Positions 1 through 11,183 of a stretch of DNA of 64,000 nucleotides are shown here, in pieces. Below the pieces are notes generated by a model. The model was not told the DNA's origin and did no database searches. It worked only from the letters and a program-made list of their open reading frames with translations. The translations under genes and the position numbers were made by a program. Numbering within the stretch: the stretch's first letter is position 1; every line of letters begins with the position of its first letter. Location: contig MCFE01000124.1 of the NCBI GenBank assembly GCA_002104905.1, positions 62,001 through 126,000 of the forward strand, read 5' to 3'. The DNA is from Basidiobolus meristosporus CBS 931.73 (taxonomy: Eukaryota > Basidiobolomycota > Basidiobolomycetes > Basidiobolales > Basidiobolaceae).

Positions 1-342
1 GCTGTATCAAGTCTCTACTCATCTTTAGTACAACCCAAGCAATACCCATCCCCCAGCTCACTAGCATGGTCTGGACTAGAAAAAACATTGTTAGATCTGA
101 TTGATTTCTTGCCAAGTCATTTCAGTGTGGACCAAGTGTCTATGGTCAGCCTTCATTCAGATATCAGGGCACTACGCATTAATCTAGCAGTACTGGATAC
201 CTCAGAGAGCAAAATAGATTCAGAACCTGAGTGGAAAGCTGTGGCATGAGTTCTACATCAAGATGCCAGCAGATATATGTAAAAAGATATATAAATGGAC
301 ATGTATTGTAATCAAGAATGAGCTCAGAGTGAGGGGATTACC
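1..342 (+). pseudogene. Fragment of Harbinger-associated accessory ORF
   Basis: This stretch matches the same part of the accessory reading frame carried by the Harbinger copies at 4506, 22099 and 25000. Shared are the PSPS-type proline/serine segment, the 'LDLIDFLPSHFS' segment and the 'VAxxFYIKMPA' segment. Its start lies off the window edge. The similarity stops near 342, where another repeat begins. Stops and frame changes break it. The function of the full protein is unknown. This is a relic. Confidence 0.6.
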
Positions 343-1372
343 GGCAAAAAATAATTTGGTTCTGCAGGTGAATCCAGTCTGGATCAGCTATCAAGATCCC
401 ATCAGGAGACCACTATACTACCAGCAGCTTGGAGTTAATGAATATCAACACAATCTTGTGACAGGATCACAATGGTACTCTGCTAATTCTACAGCCAAAT
501 AAAGTTGATAAAATATAACAGTGTTTGTATAGTGTTTTGCCAAGGGTGGCATGGTATTGTTTCAGCCTTAGAACATTTACAACTATTTCAGTGGATCTAA
601 CCAGCCAGTACACTCAATTGCTGTATATGGCAAAAAACCGGTTAGTGTTTTGATGGCCTCTTTACAAGTCTCTTAAGGCATTATAGCAGCAGTACAGTGG
701 CCTACAGCTAGTTCTTTAAAATGCTACCATACCAATTTACCATATGATATTCCCTTTTTCTACCTCCCCTTGTGCAATTCATATATTCCACTGTAGAATC
801 ACCTGTCTTTATTTGCTGACCGACTGCTACCTTTGGTATTCCACATATAGCCCCTATGAAATATAATTTGGTACTGCAGGTGGACTCAATCCGGATCAGC
901 CGTCAAGATACTGCTCAGAGACCATCATAATAACAGCAGCTTGGAATTAGTGATCTTCCTAACAATCTTATGACAGGATCATGATGGTGTTTTGATCATT
1001 TTACAACCAATAAAGGGATAAAACTTACAATATTGGATTGATGCTGTGGCAAAATTTGCATGGCACTGTTGCAGTCTTTCAGCGCTCTATAACTATTTTA
1101 AGTGGATCCAGTAGGCCAGGACATCCAATTGCCTTATATGGCAAGAAACTTGACAGTATTTTGACATCCTCAGAGCTAGACTCTGATGGCTTTTTTTGGC
1201 AGTATGACGGCTTACCACTGGTTCTGTAAAACGCTACCATACCAGTTTACCAAATGGTATTTCCTTTTTCTACCTCCCCTTGTGCAAATCATATATTTCA
1301 CTGTAGTATCACCTTTCTTTATTTGCTTACCCACTACTACCTTGGGTATTCCACATATAGTTCAAGTCAAGA
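343..1372. repeat. Tandem pair of ~515-bp transposon-end repeats
   Basis: Two diverged direct copies lie head to tail (about 343-860 and 861-1372). Each begins with an ATAATTTGGT..CTGCAGGTG block and ends with a TTTATTTGCT..TTCCACATATAG block. The start of the second copy, CCCTATGAAATATAATTTGG, recurs inverted near 31,717-31,740 and 32,550-32,575, so it is probably a transposon terminus. No convincing protein is encoded; the short open frames here do not match anything I recognise. The second copy runs into the CACTA-like relic, with which it may form one element. Confidence 0.5.
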
Positions 1373-3010
1373 AAAACTATGGCTTCCTGCTTACTAACCT
1401 CTACAAACACACACACCTGCCACAATTGACATACTTCTATCACCTCAACTTTACAGCTTTTAGTGTGATACTTGCAAAGATGCCATATACCTTGTACTGC
1501 TGGTAAAGTATATATTTTACAAACATATGCTTGGTTGTTGCCACTTCAGCCATGAATACCTCCTGAATAGCCACAAAGAACTTCTTGGTATATGGCTAAT
1601 ATATTCCTTCTCCCTGCTGGATTCTAGTCCCCCTTAAAGGTGCACTCTGGCTTTTGTTTGTGTGAATTCAGTATTCAATAATGTAGAAGTTGACTTGTGA
1701 CCATGAGAAATCCAGCATATCTAAATAGAGTTTTCCTGATAAAAATTAGTTGCTTGTTGCACCCAACCCAACTTTGCATTACTTAGCTGATTAGCCACAC
1801 TTTGAAGCTGCTTAGCTTCTAAATGCCATAGGCATAGGTGTCTCCATGTGCACACTTGTCCTCAGTTTTTTCCAACTCTTTCTGGCTGTCCTCCATGTGA
1901 CAACTCATCAAATCCATGATAGACTTGAAGGTTATATTCTTGATGAGATTGGGATACTATAGTACCTGCAACTTAGCTTGAGTTACTATCTCCCCACACA
2001 TCCACTTCATAAGATACTCCCAAAAGGTGAAGTAAGGCCCAATATTCTCCATGCACCATGTAAGATGGAGTAGTGGATGGATATATTAGCAGCAGAGATC
2101 TACGCATTCAGCTTTATATTTGCACTATAGCTGCTCAAATCCCATCACAAGCTCCTCACACAACAGCTGTAGATGTGTCAAGTTGGCATTGGTGATCTGC
2201 TTCTGGATAAATATTCTTACAATGCCCACATATGACTCCCAATGCTTCCAATGTACTCTTGGTAGGAATGGCTTCAGAACACCACTTGAATAAATACATA
2301 TCCGGTTCATCCAGTCTTTGCATTTGTATTGTCGCATATGGATATGAACATTGATTGGAGCCCATGAGAAGTACTTAGGGTAGAGGATACTGTTGCCAGC
2401 CACATGATAGTTGTCCACTTGTACCACGTACATGGTAAGTTGCATCCCAATATGATTTTGGCAAGAAGTAGCAATATATCCTCAAAGCCCCCATTTCTGA
2501 TATTAGTGGAAACACACCGCTACTCTAGCCACAACATTACATCATTCACCAGTAGATGGATTACTTGGCTCACTTGGCTCCATAAAGTATCCTTGGCATT
2601 TGTTTCAACCGGTTTTGTCTCATTGCATATAGGGATTTGACCAGACTCATACATGGTACTGTTGTAAGGGGAGATAGGCTCAAAATCCATCAGTGAATCT
2701 TCTTTGTCAGAGCTATCACTTTGCATGCCATATTCAGAAGGCTGAAGTGAGCCTAAAGGTGTCACAAACTCACCTGACTCAGTTTGCGCAAGGTGACAAA
2801 GATGCCAGGTGCTGGTATAGATGTATCAACTGGCCAGCAAGATATTGTTGGTACAGTAGTGATCAATGAATAGTCAAATGTGACTTTGGTGGCAAAACAC
2901 TGGCTGTGATCTTTGTAATACTTCCTATGGTGTTTGTGCACTTCATGGCTGAGAAGTTTGCCACAATAGCCACATGGTCTTTTTTCTCTTATTATATGGC
3001 ATTGAGTCAA
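1373..3010 (-). pseudogene. CACTA/Tnp2-like transposase relic, copy A
   Basis: Read on the minus strand, the N-terminal end (2760-3010) has a zinc-finger-like CGYC...HEVHKHH pattern. The downstream end (about 2050-2445) has the 'DWMNRICIYSSGVLKPFLPRVHWKHWESY' type of segment in pieces, then 'LxxLCEELVMGFEQLYY'. That pattern is typical of the C-terminal helical part of Tnp2 (CACTA/EnSpm and Plavaka-like) transposases. A second, longer copy lies at 14,207-16,708 and aligns along most of its length; relative to it, copy A lacks the middle of the gene (equivalent to about 15,250-16,200). Multiple stops and frameshifts make it inactive. The family assignment comes from motif memory, not a search. 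Confidence 0.55.
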
Positions 3011-3431
3011 AGTAGTCTTGTCTATGGGGCAAGCAGTTAACCTTCAACAACATAACACTACTAAATCACTTTTTGGTCAAAAGACTTGTTCCCTTGGATA
3101 GTGCCACATAGTGCCAGCCTGTTTATAGTGCCAGCTTGATCTGGCACTCTTTGGCACCATCTGGCACTATAATTTTTACCATAATGCCGGTGGTAGGATA
3201 TAGCTACTGGTAATTTTACTCAATCTTACTTATGTTGCTCAGAGCAGTGCTTTCCTTGCTTTATTTACTCTTCATAATGCTCCCAACATATTTCTCTCAG
3301 TGGATGTCTTCTTGTATTGATATACTGTATAATAAGTATCTTAACTATTTTACCTATTCTGCTGTTTTCTCCTATATATGGCTTTCCTCTGTGTTTACTG
3401 GCCAATATGCTGAATCTCTTTTAATATTTGG

Positions 3432-4146
3432 ATGTATGCTCTACCCCAACTCTGAAATGATTGAATATCTCACTGTCAAGCTTCTGATTCCTGCTAGGCA
3501 CACCATTCCTTTGCTTTCTATAAGCTATACTAGATCCTAATCTCTGACAATCCTATCCCATATAGGCTAAGTTTGCTGTACATTTCTCCCCTCTACTGAA
3601 TTCTGGATGATTCTCTACCCAGAGGGCGTTATCACACCTACCTCTAGCAAGTGGCCCACTAAACCAGATAATGTCACCCCCAATATCAGAGAGTGCCTGA
3701 AACTTCACAAAGTGTGCCTTGTACTTGCCATAATCAAAGTGTCTCTGCCCTCTAGAAGGTATGTTAATTCTGACTGGGAAGGCATCCAAAATACTCCTGA
3801 TATGGATTCTGTTGCTGAAAACTCTGGGATATGGAAGTCTATTGGAGCTTCTAAATCTAGTACTCCAAGCTTGCTCTAAGTCATTCATACCCTCTGCAAG
3901 GTGGTTCTCCATTGCTGTCAGCTGGGAATGAAAGCTTCTAGGACTCTTGGTGATATGGATGGTGGGATGAAACCTTGTAGAGCAATAGTTCTTGTAATAG
4001 CTGAGAAGCTTAACAAGAGATCTCCTTTAGTGGATTGGGGTAGATGATCCACAATACTTGGTACAGATCTCCTCTAGTGTGTCAAAAGGAAATCCAGCAG
4101 TAGTGATGGGATTGATGAGAAAAGACCATTCAGATGAGTAAGTCAT
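3432..4146 (-). pseudogene. Harbinger transposase relic (DDE_Tnp_4-like), copy 1
   Basis: The frame starts at an ATG complementary to 4144-4146 and reads toward lower coordinates. Recognisable DDE_Tnp_4 signatures appear in order: a 'LDAFPVRI' block (first Asp), 'PSRGQRHF..GKYKAHFVKFQ', 'DIIWFSGPLARGRCD' (second Asp), 'FSRGEKCTANLAYMG' (usual GDxAY third acidic site, here Asn), and 'FNHFRVGVEH' (terminal VEH). An in-frame TAG follows NLAYMG and other breaks occur, so no enzyme is made. In life it would cut and paste the element through its terminal inverted repeats. The better-preserved copy is the one split at 21,889/24,105. Confidence 0.75.
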
Positions 4147-4505
4147 ATCAAAACTGGTAGATGATTGGGCTGAGGTGATTTTAATTGATTTGACATGCTC
4201 AGCTTAGTTTATCTGATATTCCATGCATTATGATTAAATCTTCATCAATTGCCATGTATCCCATCATTATGTTGCAAAAATCATCCTCAAACAATGACTT
4301 GGTATTTTTATTGATGTTTTACTCACAAGTCTTTAATCAAATAGGAAATCTGCAACTGATGTGATCTGATCCATGTTAAAGCAATCCAAGATGCATCATG
4401 CATAGTACATGGAAAACTCAGCAATCAAATTAGTTTTCATATTTATTTCATATAGGACCAGATTGATTCCAATACACTACTGTATAAGTATCCAAATCCA
4501 TCACC

Positions 4506-6065
4506 ATGGTCCCTATGCCAAGTCTCAACTCATCTTTAGTACAACCCAGACAAAACCCATCCCCTAGCTCAGAAGCATGGTCTGGACCAGAAAAGTCAAT
4601 GTTGGATCTGTTCAAGTTCTGGCTAAATGATTTCATTATGGCCCAAGTGTCTATGTTGAGACTTCATACAGATATTTGGGCACTACTCACTAATCTAGCA
4701 GAACTAGATACCTTGGAGAGCCAACAGAGATGCAAGAACCTGAGTAGAAAGCTGTGGCATGAGTTCTACATTAAGATGTCAGTGAATGTATGTAAGAAGA
4801 TATATGACAAGACAAGTTTTGAAATCAAGAATGAGCTGTGAGTGAGGGCATTTGATGAGGAAGCCACGTGGGTATAATTTGCACGCAGTTTGCTCAGTAT
4901 GGGCCAGACACATCTGTTTGTACCTCAACTTTGGGTACCAAAGGGATTTTAACTGAGTTTTTGCCTTAAATGACAGATGTATCACATGATATATCAGTAG
5001 AGCTAAGTGGCTTCCAAGAGCAATATACACAGGACTCATTTAGGTAACCGTTCCAAAGTATCAGACAGAGGGTAAGTTAATACCTTGAGGAATCAGTAGG
5101 TGAGCTTCAGCTCATAGCACTGCAGGCTAGCTCAGTTGCATCATCCAGAGCAACTCAGCATGGCCAAGCTGCAGCATCTCCCTCATCAACTAGGAGGCAA
5201 AATACTTCCTACATATGCACAAGTAGCCAAGAGGATAGTCTACGAGAAAGTAGTTTAGGTGTGCAAAGTAAATAGACTTGTTCTGTTGGATAGTGCTACA
5301 TTGAGCCATGAGTGCCATATGATGCCATAGTGTGCCAGAGAGGCCAAGTGAGCCTCTACCTGGCCACAGAGTGTGAAACATAGCTCTGCATCTTCATGCA
5401 AAGCAGCCCCTGTGTTTCACCCATTGTGTTGGAGAAAATCCATTTTTTGACCTTTTTTTTGGATCAATGTTGTGCAGGATGTGTTAGAGCACAAGCATAT
5501 TGAAGATATGCATCTGGTACTCAATACCCATGGCACTCTGAATCTAGTTCCTGAAGCTTGTATCAAGTCACAAAAATGAATGGCACTATCTTGGTCCACT
5601 GGTACTATATGGCACTATAAGTGCTTTGTATAGATCTTACTTTAGGGCTAATATATAAATATAGTGCCATATAGTACCAGTGGACCAAGATAGTGCCATT
5701 CATTTTTGTGACATGATACAAGCTTCAGGAACTAGATTCAGAGTGCCATGGGTATTGAGTACCAGACTCATATCTTCAGTTCTCCTGTGCTTTTTCATAT
5801 CCTGAGCTACCTTGGTCCACAAAAAAAGGTCAAAAAGTGGATTTTCTCCTGCACAATGGGTGAAACATAGGGGCTGCTTTACATGAAGATGCAGAGCTAT
5901 GTTTCACACTCTGTGGCCAAGTATAGGCTCACTTGACCTCTCTGGCACACTATGGCATGATTTGGCACTCATGGCTCAATGTGGCACTATCCAACAGAAC
6001 AAGTCTAATTACTACCAAATGCTTCCATAGTAGTCCTGATGAGAAAAAAACCTAGAAGAAGATGA
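4506..6065 (+). pseudogene. Harbinger accessory ORF, copy 1, split by a MITE
   Basis: It starts with ATG at 4506 (MVPMPSLNSSLVQPRQNPSP...) and is divergent from the transposase. It aligns to the accessory frames at 22,099 and 25,000, and its end resumes after the palindromic insertion (5274-6006), finishing with a basic KPRRR-like tail near 6065. Several stops and a deletion of about 400 bp (the central variable segment seen at 22,720-23,150) break it. I do not recognise the protein. Two-gene Harbinger elements usually carry a Myb/SANT-like protein beside the transposase, so a DNA-binding partner is a reasonable guess. No clear Myb repeat is visible. Confidence 0.65.
5274..6006. mobile_element. 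Palindromic foldback MITE with Harbinger ends, copy 1
   Basis: This 733-bp insertion is an almost perfect palindrome. The left arm 5274-5620 and right arm 5660-6006 are inverted copies of about 347 bp each around a ~39-bp AT-rich loop. Its ends (AGACTTGTTCTGTTGGATAG) match the Harbinger terminal repeat. It has a 3-bp target duplication AAT (5271-5273 and 6007-6009). Removing it restores the host accessory frame to the length of the empty site in the copy at 26,175. It encodes no credible protein and was presumably mobilised by the Harbinger transposase. Confidence 0.85.
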
Positions 6066-6851
6066 TGCAATTGCATTGAATTGCAATTATTTGTCACAAT
6101 CCCAATAACACATTTTTTTGCAATCCACATCAAGCCATTGCAAACCAGCTACCACTGAATTTTTGATTTAAGCAATATCAAGGTCATCTCACATTTGAGA
6201 GTGGACCCCTGTAAATAAACACCTACATATGTATACATTATCCATGGCATCAGTGCAGCCATTTGGTCTGATTTGAACCTATGCAATTGGTTATAGCTAT
6301 GCCACCTTGTCCAATCACCAGGATCAGGGATTTATGGCTTAATGGGCAAAATGGGATATTTGATGGCAAACCAGGTAGCTTATGGATTGGTCAAAGAGCT
6401 AATTGGGGGCTGACAGCTTTGGGATACTTTTGGATCAATCAACCACTGAGTTAACATCCAATTGAAGCAATGATTACCAAAATGGTAAATGTGAGTGTAG
6501 CTTATAGCATGGTATTGATATATTTCCAATTACATCAAAGAAACATATCCACAATATTGCTCCCAATCATTCTTAGAGACTGCAGACTGCGCCACATGCC
6601 CTGGCACAGTAAAATGGAATAAGTGTAATACTCATGTGAGCTTAAGACAGTCTGGTATATGAGACATTGCCCCTGCATGAATGTAAGATTCAAAGTTGTC
6701 CTACCATAGCAAGCATTATAAATAAAGTTGTGGCATAAGATATACACATATATGAAACACTATTTCCTCTTTGGCTTAACTCACTTGCACCAGAAATAAA
6801 GCAAAGTCATCTGGTTCTCAACCAAACACTACCGCTGATGGCAACAGAAGA

Positions 6852-7710
6852 ATGGTTGGACAGCAGCTTGCTTTGACATTCAGTGCAACAAGCAGGGCTA
6901 CATCTAAAGAAGGCCTTGTAGACAGTGTGCTCATTGAAGGTAATAATGTGAACCCCTCAGGCCCTCAGTCAGGTAGGCAATTGAAAACCTCTGTGGAGCC
7001 ACAAGCTGACCATTATGCTCAGGCAGATGGGAAAGTAGCAAACACAGTACCCTCAGTTGAAGATCAGCAAGTGATCATGAAAATGTCACCACCACCCATA
7101 TTAGCAAGTATGCTGTCAGCTCATATCAAAGCATTGATGAAGCAATTAGGTGCAGTGGCTGATAGGATAGATGCAATGGCCCAGAGAAATCAGGAAATAG
7201 TCCAGAAACAGGATGAGTGTATATTATGTGTAGAACAATTAATATTGCAGTTAGGGAAAGCAGTATCTTTGCTGCAACAAAGGAACTCACGCAGCTCAAT
7301 GTCACAGCCAAGAATTGATCCATTTTGCAATGTAACAGCCGAGGAGCACCGTACAGTCTTTGAAGCACAACAACAGTACCCTAAGATAAAGCCCACAGAA
7401 AAATCTATCACAGCATGGGAGGGTGACAATGTGGTATCTATACCAAAGCCTAAAAATCAAAAGACATTGAAGATCCATGAAGCTATTGAGTGCAATAATG
7501 CAGAGTGGGCTAACATATAAGAGGCTGTTAGAGGTCTAGCATGCCATCACCTTAAGGCTGGCACACCATTGGATAATCAGGAACTCAAGGCCAAGCAGAA
7601 TGCATTTGACTTGCTCCATGAGAATCATCCTGGACTCAAATGGGCAAAAGGATTTTGGGCCAACATTAATATGCTAAGAAAGTATGTTAAGAACAGCAGA
7701 AACTATTAAA
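6852..7710 (+). pseudogene. Unclassified transposon ORF with coiled-coil
   Basis: An ATG at 6852 opens a frame of 222 codons to a TAA at 7518. The same frame stays open after that stop for about 63 more codons (…'KAGTPLDNQELKAKQNAFDLL'…). The product has a disordered Ser/Gln/Pro-rich N-terminus, a predicted coiled coil at roughly residues 78-145 (heptad Leu/Ile/Met pattern), and a basic Asn/Lys/Arg tail. It has no CCHC knuckle, catalytic motif or signal peptide. A Gag-like or accessory transposon protein is possible, but I cannot assign it. Its 3' part lies in a tandemly repeated block. Confidence 0.4.
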
Positions 7711-8290
7711 GGCAGAAGAACAAGGGTGCCATGGCTAAAAACCAGCTGCTTCCTCAAGAGCGCATTACAAGCAGGGCCAAAAGCTTTAGACAAGTGTCAA
7801 AGAGACATCAGGTTGCTGGAAGAGTGTCAATTAGGGACAAGCAAGCAGACACATATGCACCATCAATTTAGTGGTGACAGACTTAGCAGTGGTAAAGGCC
7901 TAGGTAAAGGGGGAGAAGTCAAGTGTGAGACAAATCTGCGGCTCTAACATTTAATTCATACTAGAAAGGAGATTTTGGGCCAGCTTTGGTGTAATAAGAA
8001 AGTATCTCAAGTATAGTAGAAACTATCAAAGGTGGAACAACAAGGGTACAATGGCTAAAGAGCAGCAGCTTCCTCAAGAGCCTGTTACAAGCTAGGCCAG
8101 AAGCTCCAAGTAAGTGTCAATGAGACATTGGATAGCTTGAATAGTGCCAATGAGCGCCAAGCAAGCAAACAAAGATGCACCAGCATAACATTTGACAAGT
8201 AAAAGCATAGTTCTACACTAGAAGCAATATGGTAAAGTAGCAGTAACAGACCTGGCAGTGATAAAAACTAGCATCTACCTCACAAACTCT
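7645..8290 (+). repeat. Tandem duplication of ~325-bp block
   Basis: Two diverged direct copies (about 7645-7965 and 7970-8290) share the blocks GATTTTGGGCCA, AGAAAGTAT, AACAAGGGT, CAATGGCTAAA, TTCCTCAAGAG and CAAGCAAG in the same order. A short third relic of the last block occurs near 8330-8400 (GACAAGCAGGCCAAAAAGG), and its inverted form at about 31,070-31,130. The first copy overlaps the 3' end of the unclassified ORF at 6852. No other gene is visible here. Confidence 0.55.
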
Positions 8291-8429
8291 TTGCAACTTG
8301 GGCTGAGAGCTCAAAACAAGCCAGAGAGAAGCATTGAATTGCCTACAGAGTGCCAGCAAGGGACAAGCAGGCCAAAAAGGTGTATCAGAGGTGCATTAAG
8401 TGGCAAGAATGTCTAATTCAAGACAAGAA

Positions 8430-9110
8430 GCACTCAGACAAAGTAGCAGTGAAAGTTCAGGCACTGTAAAAGAAATAGGTAAGGGAGAGAAGTCAAACCA
8501 AGCTAGAGAAAGGGAGGCAGAAGAAAAAACCGCAGTTCCTGCAATATAATGCTGTCTGCCCCAAACAATCCAAATGTTGCAATAGCAAAAAGAACTACCA
8601 AGAAAACCACTGTTTTCACAAAAGTTGGAAGTGCTTCCAATTGACCCACACTGTAGTGAGGTAGATGAGCTTGCAGAGAAGGTATGTTTGACCACCACTG
8701 CCTCCATATCCTACAATGTTGACAGAGTGGTAATCCCACAGAGCAACAATGCAACAATGTCATGGACTCAAAATTATCATAATGCCTAATGCAGAATTTT
8801 AGAACATTTATAGGGTTACCAAGAGGTTACATCTTTTCTCCAAGAGTAGCGTTCAAGAAAATGCACTTGAATATTTCAAGGACTTATTACAAAGGCTAGT
8901 AGATGTAGTGATAGACTTGCAGTGCTGGCCAATGACAAAAGACTGCAAGATTCCCATCAAGATTTTGGCTTGCATTGGCAGTACAATCTTGAGGTACAAC
9001 TGAAGATCTAACAGAAATAAACCAAGTTCTATGCATGAAAAGTAAGAGCTTTGGTCTAGATAGGAAGCAAGGAGTGTGAAGATGCAGTAATAGCTAATGA
9101 ATGTACACAA
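8430..9110 (+). repeat. Dispersed repeat X, plus-strand copy
   Basis: This block aligns, inverted, with 29,110-29,870. Shared blocks include TTTTCACAA.AGTTGGAAG, GTTGACAGAGTGG, AGAGTAG.G.TCAA and GGTACAACTGAAG, and the matched order continues for about 650 bp. In the other copy the frame corresponding to this segment is partly open ('LQRLADEELDLAVLAKDQD' type), so it once coded for a transposon protein. Here it is full of stops. The family is not recognised. A palindromic MITE follows shortly after, at 9253. Confidence 0.5.
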
Positions 9111-9252
9111 TTGTATGAGGCAACTGAGTGTTAAGGATGCACAAGTGAAAGAATCAGCAGCAAACTAACACAATATGTTGTAATCAATTATCTTGACCAA
9201 GTTTTTTGGGAAATTTTGGGATACAATTTCTTCTTGATAGTTGTTAGGCAGT

Positions 9253-9986
9253 AGATATGTTCCATTGGATAGTGCCAGATTAAGCCATAAGTGCCAAGTA
9301 ATGCCATTGCATGGCAGAAATGCATAGCCAACCTGTACTTGGCCACAGAGTGTGAAACATGACTTTCCATCTTCAGGCAGAGCAGCCCTTGTGTTTCACC
9401 CATTGTGCTGGAGATAATCCATTTTTTGACCTTTCTTTCTGGATCAACATTGTTCAGGATGTGTGAGAGCACAGAAGGACTGAAGATATGCATCTAATAC
9501 TCAATACCCATTGCACTCTGAATCTAGCTCCTGTAGCTTGTATTGTAACACAAAAACGCATGGCACTATCTTGTTACACTGCTACTATCTGACACTATAA
9601 GTGCTTTATATAGGTTTTACTTTAAGGCTAATATTTAAATATAGAGCCTGATAGTGCCAGTGGACCAAGATAGTGCCATGCATTTTATGTGTTACAATAC
9701 AGGCTACAGGAGCTAGATTTAGAGTGCCTTAGGTATTGAGTACCTGATGCATGTCTTAAATCTTTTTGTGCTCTTACATATCCTGCACACCATTGATCCA
9801 TAAGAAATGTCAAAAAATGGATTTTCTCCAGTATAATAGGTGAAACACAAGGGCCACTTTGCATGAAGATGCAGAGCTATGTTTCACACTCTGTGACCTA
9901 TTATTGGCTCACTTGGCCTCCTTGGCCCACTATGGCATCATTTGGCACTCATGGCTCAATGTGGCACTATCCAATGGAACAAGTCT
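9253..9986. mobile_element. Palindromic foldback MITE with Harbinger ends, copy 2
   Basis: This 734-bp element has the same design and sequence as the one at 5274. The arms are about 9253-9599 and 9640-9986, with ends AGATATGTTCCATTGGATAG / inverted ...TGGAACAAGTCT. A perfect 3-bp duplication AGT lies at 9250-9252 and 9987-9989. It sits next to the Gypsy reverse transcriptase relic. Two independent insertions with different 3-bp duplications fix the element borders. It is non-coding. Confidence 0.85.
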
Positions 9987-10011
9987 AGTGTCCTGATATG
10001 CTGTGCTGTAT

Positions 10012-11010
10012 TATGATTAGTTTGGGGCATGCTCTGCCACACAAGGGCTGGTCAATAGTAAACAACAACTTTCATTATCATAGGGCAGGTGCACAGGCTA
10101 TGTCCCAAATCAAGATGTTGTCATTCTGCAAGATATCTGTCATAAGGGCTGCAACACTTGCAAAGAACTTGAATGATCCTCAACAACAGGGAATCATTCC
10201 AAGAAATGACCTGAGCTCTAATATGCTATGGGGATGCTTTAGATACCTCATAGCTTCCACTTCCTTGAGGCCTGAGTTTACTCCTGTACAAGTCACTATA
10301 TGACCCAGATACCCCGCATGTTCTTATAGGAATTCACCTGTTGCTAGCTTGCCATATTGCTTGTTCTCTCTTAGCTTCTTTAGGACCTTTTCAATGTGTA
10401 CTAAGTGGTCCTCCTCTGTCTTACTCTAAATCCCTATATCATCTAAGTAAGTTGCTACAAACAAGCACTCCTAAGAATGGTTTGCATCAAGGTCATCAAT
10501 GTTGCAGTGGCATTGGTGAGTCCAAAACTGACAACTAAGCACTTGCAATGTTGATACCTGGTCCTTATTGCCATCTTGGCATTACCTTGTGGCTTCACCC
10601 AAATTGGGCTGTATCCTGAAATGAGTCAACCTTGATGGATAAGTTAGCTCCATTGAGTTGATCCAAAGGCTCAGCAATTGAAGGTATGGGTTACTTATTT
10701 TTGCAGTAACTGCATCAAGAGTTGTGTAGTCAATGCACCTCCTTATTGTTCCATGCTTATTTTCTACAAAAAGCACTGGTGCTGCCCAAGGTGACTTAGT
10801 GGCCCTGAAGTACCCATGCTCCAATAGTAGATCAATTTGTCTCTTCATCTTTTCCAATTCCAATGGATGCATCCTATAAGGTGACTGGTTCACTGAGGGG
10901 GGCTATCTTCTGTGTTATTGGCAAGATCCATGTTTCTGACTGGTGGTATGCTTACAAGTTCATCTGGAAACATGTCTGAATACTTCCTTGGAAAGGTTTA
11001 GACATTCTGG
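10012..11010 (-). pseudogene. Ty3/Gypsy reverse transcriptase relic
   Basis: Read on the minus strand from 11,010: 'DMFPDELVSIPPVR' (pre-RT linker), '[20 protein letters not shown]', '[20 protein letters not shown]', '[14 protein letters not shown]' (RT fingers), then after frame breaks 'VATYLDDIGI' (the catalytic YLDD box, near 10,435-10,465) and an 'AGYLGHI...LRSFLGM' connection block reaching about 10,190. These are hallmark Gypsy pol motifs in the right order. Stops and frameshifts inactivate it, and its RNase H end is cut off by the MITE at 9253-9986. It is not the same element as the integrase at 13.4-14.2 kb, because the gene order would be reversed. Confidence 0.75.
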
Positions 11011-11183
11011 GGACTGGAGTAGTGATATCATCCTGTAAACTGCCTTGAGAAACATTGGGGAACCTTTCCCAGGTGCTCTACAGAACTGTGAATGGCCAAA
11101 ATTGCAAACCTGCAGCAACCCCTATGGACAATAACCTGAAATTAAGCAGATCTCAGCCAGTTATAGATGAAAACATCTGAAAT

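Larger units (their letters stand above)
3082..6626. mobile_element. PIF/Harbinger-like DNA transposon, copy 1
   Basis: The left end is AGACTTGTTCCCTTGGATAG at 3082. The right end is the inverted repeat ...AATGGAATAAGTGT ending at 6626. The flanks are AAA (3079-3081) and AAT (6627-6629), an imperfect 3-bp duplication. Inside are a minus-strand transposase relic (3432-4146) and a divergent plus-strand accessory frame (4506-6065), about 360 bp apart. A 733-bp palindromic element is inserted at 5274-6006. A segment near the right end, present in other copies, is deleted between about 6550 and 6552. A DDE_Tnp_4-type transposase with a 3-bp target duplication fits the PIF/Harbinger superfamily. 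Confidence 0.75.
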
